Positions 14,825 to 16,018 of a DNA stretch of 16,018 nt are shown one piece after another. The position numbers were made by a program, and so were the translations under genes. Numbering within the stretch: the stretch's first letter is position 1; every line of letters starts with the position of its first letter. This DNA is from an uncultured Mollicutes bacterium (GTDB taxonomy: Bacteria > Bacillota_I > Bacilli_A > RFN20 > CAG-826), in assembly GCA_900540395.1 (NCBI GenBank), contig UQFQ01000027.1, forward strand, positions 1-16,018, given 5' to 3'. The notes below the pieces were generated by a model that had not been told where the DNA came from, made no database searches, and saw only the letters and a list, made by a program, of their open reading frames with translations.

Positions 14825-16018
14825 TCAAATATTGAAATATTCTTCAATGGCTGCGATATGAACCTGACCGATATTTTCTAGGTTCTGTACATAACCATAA
14901 AATTCTGAATTTAATAAAAGTAATGTAATTGATGAAACTGTATTTCCTGCCATTTCAAGTTGAAAAGCTCCAAAGATATAGCCATTACTTTCAGCTGTGA
15001 CTCGGTTATCTCCACTGCTTCCAACAAAATGATCTAAATACATTTCGCTAACATCTGCATTTTTAGACATATATATGCCTGTTGTTCCAATCTCTTCAAA
15101 AGTAGCTAATAAGGTATTATCACTAAATAATTTCTTAAAGGCTGTTGAGATATAGGAACTAATAAAATCAGTAAACATATCAGAGTATTTAATTGTTGAT
15201 GTATCTTGATAAATTGGAGTAACTTCTTCATCACGAATAGAGCTTACAATTAAATCTGAGTCTTCATTAGCTCTAAAATTATAAATTCCATCTCCTTCAA
15301 AATTATTTTCGCTATCTTTTACAGCCACATAACCTTGTGAATATAAGCCAGCTAAGATTGCCAAAGGATTTGTGTAATTCACATAATAGTATTTATCGTG
15401 GAAGTAGGTTGTTCCTAAAGTTGATGTGATTGAATAGTTATTTCCTTGAATTGAATCTTTAAACAATGAGGCTTCACTACTTATGTCACTATCTATTTCA
15501 AAATCCTGATTAGCAACAGCTTTAAGCACTCTTTCATCATCGACATTAGTGCCATGTTCTATTGTCTTAATTGAAATCTCTCCATATCCATTAACATGAA
15601 CTTTAATTTCTATAGTTAATCCATCGGCAATTAATTCATAGTAATCCACAAATCTAAATAAACTTGTCGAAGTATCTGAAATTTTAAAAGCTGTTTGTAC
15701 AATTGGATAAGAACTTAAGGAAGTTTGATAGTTGTCACTTCCTTCTTCTGGATTAACTGCTTCATAGTAATATCCACTGTCATCACTCATACTAATTTGT
15801 GGAAAATCTTTAATAGCAAATTCTTTAAATGAAGATATATCACTATATTCTAGATAGTCCCAATATGAAGTAACTCTATCTTTGATAAGTTGTTCTAATA
15901 CTACATTGTCGTTTTCAATAACATAAGATATAACATCTCTATTTTTGTCAAGTAAAACTCCACTTTCTAGGGCTATCGCAAGAAAGTAGAAAATTTTAAA
16001 AACACACAGTTTTGAGAG
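14825..16018 (-). CDS. C-terminal part of a duplicated-module lipoprotein, cut by the window edge
   Basis: The frame is open from the right edge to the TGA at 14825-14827, giving 397 visible residues and no start. An internal ATG at 15790 has no ribosome binding site in front of it, and the 76 codons before it are free of stops, so the gene continues beyond the window. The visible part is one partial and one complete module of the family seen at 6624-8393 and 12945-14807. The stretch GLTIEIKVHVNGYGEISI lines up with ETLTITLDCGIMGTIEEV of the 620-residue protein, and GNNYSITS marks the start of the second module (near visible residue 192). An N-terminal signal peptide and Big2 domains would be expected in the missing part, by analogy only. 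It is the most upstream operon gene visible. Confidence 0.8.
   Translation of the reverse strand, partial: LSKLCVFKIFYFLAIALESGVLLDKNRDVISYVIENDNVVLEQLIKDRVTSYWDYLEYSDISSFKEFAIKDFPQISMSDDSGYYYEAVNPEEGSDNYQTSLSSYPIVQTAFKISDTSTSLFRFVDYYELIADGLTIEIKVHVNGYGEISIKTIEHGTNVDDERVLKAVANQDFEIDSDISSEASLFKDSIQGNNYSITSTLGTTYFHDKYYYVNYTNPLAILAGLYSQGYVAVKDSENNFEGDGIYNFRANEDSDLIVSSIRDEEVTPIYQDTSTIKYSDMFTDFISSYISTAFKKLFSDNTLLATFEEIGTTGIYMSKNADVSEMYLDHFVGSSGDNRVTAESNGYIFGAFQLEMAGNTVSSITLLLLNSEFYGYVQNLENIGQVHIAAIEEYFNI

Noticed and set aside
14575..14835. 86-codon + strand frame over the start of the 620-residue lipoprotein
   Set aside because: Antisense to the signal peptide and Big2 domain; no independent evidence.

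Overview
The window is AT-rich DNA from a low-GC Gram-positive lineage, probably a host-associated member of the Bacilli or a Mycoplasmatota relative. The evidence is the base composition, strong AGGAGG-type ribosome binding sites, the tRNA gene order, and the crowd of lipid-anchored surface proteins with Big2, M6 and BspA-type leucine-rich domains. TGG encodes tryptophan and TGA acts as a stop (for example at 14825-14827), so the genetic code looks standard and the mycoplasma code is not used. The taxonomic placement is inference.

Left region (1 to about 865): the last ~85 bases of a group II intron on the + strand, with a textbook 34-nt domain V and then domain VI. It abuts the accessory genes tnpB and tnpA of an IS66-family element on the - strand. 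The IS66 transposase tnpC is not visible and would lie beyond the intron, so the element looks interrupted. A candidate IS end is at 860-865.

Middle region (about 866 to 1467): a palindromic element that can fold as a three-way junction, then a five-gene tRNA operon on the - strand. It is read Ala(UGC), Met(CAU), Ile2(CAU), Ser(UGA), fMet(CAU), with a promoter at 1440-1467 and an intrinsic terminator at 919-943. Two 29-bp direct repeats of A/T tracts sit directly upstream of the -35 box.

Right region (1784 to the edge at 16018): seven consecutive - strand genes. At least six start with a lipoprotein signal peptide followed by Big2-type immunoglobulin-like domains; the seventh is cut by the edge. 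They form three classes: (a) two tandem paralogous M6-family zinc metalloproteases (1784-3865 and 4173-6518); (b) two BspA-type LRR_5 proteins with an InlB-like beta-grasp module (8398-10410 and 10425-12929); (c) three members of a family I do not recognise, built from a duplicated ~190-residue module (6624-8393, 12945-14807 and the partial 14825-16018). The five genes from 16018 down to 6624 are packed with gaps of 4 to 17 bases and look like one operon, closed by a strong hairpin terminator at 6568-6609. The two protease genes each appear to have their own promoter.

Taken together, the right region looks like a cell-surface island whose products are held outside the membrane and probably bind and cut host or community proteins. 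That role is inferred from the domains; no substrate can be read from the sequence. Several starts were moved inward from the longest open frame because a clear ribosome binding site points to an internal ATG.
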